From: Fidelibacterota bacterium
GTDB taxonomy: Bacteria > Fidelibacterota > UBA2242
DNA: 15,337 nucleotides
NCBI GenBank assembly: GCA_003527965.1
Contig: DPVY01000178.1
Coordinates: forward strand, 1 to 15,337
Reading direction: 5' to 3'
Shown here piece after piece: positions 14,084-15,337 of the stretch. The translations under genes and the position numbers were made by a program. Each line of letters begins with the position of its first letter. The first letter of the stretch is position 1. Below the pieces are notes generated by a model. That model saw nothing but the letters and a program-made list of their open reading frames with translations, was not told the DNA's origin and searched no databases.

Positions 14084-15223
14084 ATGATTAAAGACAAAGT
14101 TGTGAAAGAATTAATCCAGTTGTCCCGGGATGAGTTCCCAATAACCAGTGCCTATTTTTCAGTTAGTAATCAAAGCGGTAATCGCAAGGCTCATCTGGTA
14201 GAGCTCAAGAAAATGATTCGATATAAAAAAAACACAACCTACTTTAAGCAATTATCCGTTGCTGAACAGGAATCAGTAATAGCCGACTTTGAAAAAATAG
14301 TTGATTGGTTCAGCCATGGATTAGATTCACCGCCATATAGCAGCTCGATCTGTTTCAGCTCCAATAAAGGCGGTCTTTGGAAAACTTTTAATCTAAAAAT
14401 ACCCCTTAAAAATGAATTGGTTATTCAGCCTAAACCATCTATCCACCAATTATCCCAATTGTTTAGTTCTCACCGGCGCTTTGGTGTGGTATTAGTGGAT
14501 AAATCAAAGGCTCGAATTTTCGAGCAATCGCTTGGTGATTTTACCGAACTGTATAGAGTGGATAACAATTCACCCGAAACAGTCAAGGTGGGCGGATTTA
14601 AAGGGCGTCTGGAGCGTAAAGTTGAACGTAATATTCGCAAGGGCGTTGCGGAACATTATAAAGAGGTCGCACAAAAAACCTTTGATCTAAATAAATCCCA
14701 CGATTTTAGCTGGATCGTCATCTGTGGACGAAAAGAAGCCACTGCCGATCTTCGAAAACATTTACATGCCTATGTTGATATGAAGATTGCTGGTACTTTG
14801 GAAATAGAACCCACCGCGCCTTTGAAAGAAATATTTGAAAAAGCAAAACAGATAGATAAAATGGGTCGAGAAGAATTTGAAAAAATATTGTTGCAAACAT
14901 ATCATAATCGAAAACAAAATAATCAAGGCGTAGAGGGCTTAGAGGCAGTTCTTCCAAAAATTCGCGCCAACTGGGTCGATACCCTGATCCTGCATGAGGA
15001 TTACAAGCAAAAAGGTGTATTTTGTCGAAAATGCGGTTATCTCGATCTGACTCCTGCGGCAGAGTGCCCTGATCATGGCGGACCTCTCGAAAGGACCAAT
15101 GATATTGTCGAGCATTTACTCCATCAAGCGTTGAAACAAGGTGTTAAAATTGAGTATGTGATTCATCCAATGAAGCGTTACGGCGATATTGCCGCCACCT
15201 TACGTTACCCAATCGGCGCTTAA
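14084..15223 (+). CDS. eRF1-like baeRF-family protein (probable family 10)
   Basis: The 379 aa product resembles the bacterial relatives of eukaryotic/archaeal release factor 1 (baeRF, related to Vms1), thought to act on ribosomes or peptidyl-tRNA. The N-terminal part has ITSAYFSVSNQSGNRKAHLV (20-39). An eRF1 domain-2-like region starts near 132 (FGVVLVDKSKARIFEQSLGD), followed by VGGFKGRLERKVERNIRK (169-186) where the catalytic GGQ loop would lie; Gln is replaced by Phe. A domain-3-like part includes WVDTLILHEDY (297-307) and a C314-x2-C317, C328-x2-H331 zinc ribbon, ending in a beta-alpha unit (GVKIEYVI). No signal peptide or membrane segment is visible, so it should be cytoplasmic. GGTGAGGAG precedes ATG 14084. 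I see no operon partner. Family membership is fairly sure; activity is not. Confidence 0.75.
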   Translation: MIKDKVVKELIQLSRDEFPITSAYFSVSNQSGNRKAHLVELKKMIRYKKNTTYFKQLSVAEQESVIADFEKIVDWFSHGLDSPPYSSSICFSSNKGGLWKTFNLKIPLKNELVIQPKPSIHQLSQLFSSHRRFGVVLVDKSKARIFEQSLGDFTELYRVDNNSPETVKVGGFKGRLERKVERNIRKGVAEHYKEVAQKTFDLNKSHDFSWIVICGRKEATADLRKHLHAYVDMKIAGTLEIEPTAPLKEIFEKAKQIDKMGREEFEKILLQTYHNRKQNNQGVEGLEAVLPKIRANWVDTLILHEDYKQKGVFCRKCGYLDLTPAAECPDHGGPLERTNDIVEHLLHQALKQGVKIEYVIHPMKRYGDIAATLRYPIGA

Positions 15224-15337
15224 CTGCACTGGTGGAATTGGTTGAATTAGTGCATGGGAAACGATACAACCACTATAACCCTAACCTGGATAAACCCCCG
15301 AAGGGGCAGGCAGAGCCAAAAAGGAAAAGAGTTAAAA
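15224..15337 (+). other. Window end, no gene called
   Basis: A frame from ATG 15254 stays open to the edge but is low-complexity (MGNDTTTITLTWINPRRG), has no Shine-Dalgarno, and is too short to judge. CCCC-CGAA-GGGG (15296-15307) is a small hairpin without a T-run, so it is not a good terminator. Confidence 0.3.

Overview
The window is a 15.3 kb piece of bacterial chromosome. It carries a disrupted integron with four gene cassettes at its left end (about 1-3,875) and ordinary chromosomal genes on the right. No rRNA, tRNA or CRISPR array is visible. The organism cannot be named from this. A diphosphate-type phosphofructokinase, a pyruvate:ferredoxin oxidoreductase, a Wzi-like outer-membrane protein and a DUF2807 protein together suggest an anaerobic or facultative Gram-negative, possibly of the FCB group or a related candidate phylum (low confidence). 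Most host genes have clear Shine-Dalgarno sites, which argues against typical Bacteroidota.

Integron region, all read on the minus strand. A strong promoter (3753-3781) drives an integron integrase gene, intI (2707-3716). About 17 extra bases after codon 24 break its frame; the rest keeps all catalytic residues and the IntI-specific insert. Past the 3' end of intI lies an attI-like stretch (2525-2706) with copies of TCGGATAAAA and a candidate cassette promoter. The cassettes then run in the SAME direction as intI, which is the 'reverse' integron layout. Cassette 1 (2530..1565) encodes a PD-(D/E)XK-like DUF4268 protein. Cassettes 2 (1564..900) and 3 (899..271) encode unrecognised proteins that each carry an R-x4-H motif typical of HEPN RNases. 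Cassette 4 (270 to beyond the edge) encodes a HigB/RelE-type toxin. For cassettes 1-3 the core site at the cassette start is the exact reverse complement of the outer core site in that cassette's own attC, as expected of intact, individually inserted cassettes. A further attC-like fold (3799-3873) lies upstream of intI.

Right-hand region. A secreted DUF2807 protein (3982-4713) ends at a strong terminator. It is followed by a membrane-anchored YbjQ/DUF74 protein (5086-5643), which shares a bidirectional terminator with the convergent nifJ gene (9335..5823). Upstream of nifJ, on the same strand but with its own terminator and promoter between, is a PPi-type phosphofructokinase (10800..9577). 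The two enzymes sit in one catabolic route: fructose-6-phosphate phosphorylation in glycolysis, then oxidation of pyruvate to acetyl-CoA with reduction of ferredoxin. On the plus strand follow a SAM-dependent methyltransferase (11267-11899), a Wzi-like beta-barrel protein (12259-13806) and an eRF1-like baeRF-family protein (14084-15223) in which the GGQ-loop position reads GGF.

The most unusual part is the left end: a reverse-oriented integron with a broken integrase and a short array whose products are all nuclease-like or toxin-like, suggesting a frozen store of defence or stabilisation genes.
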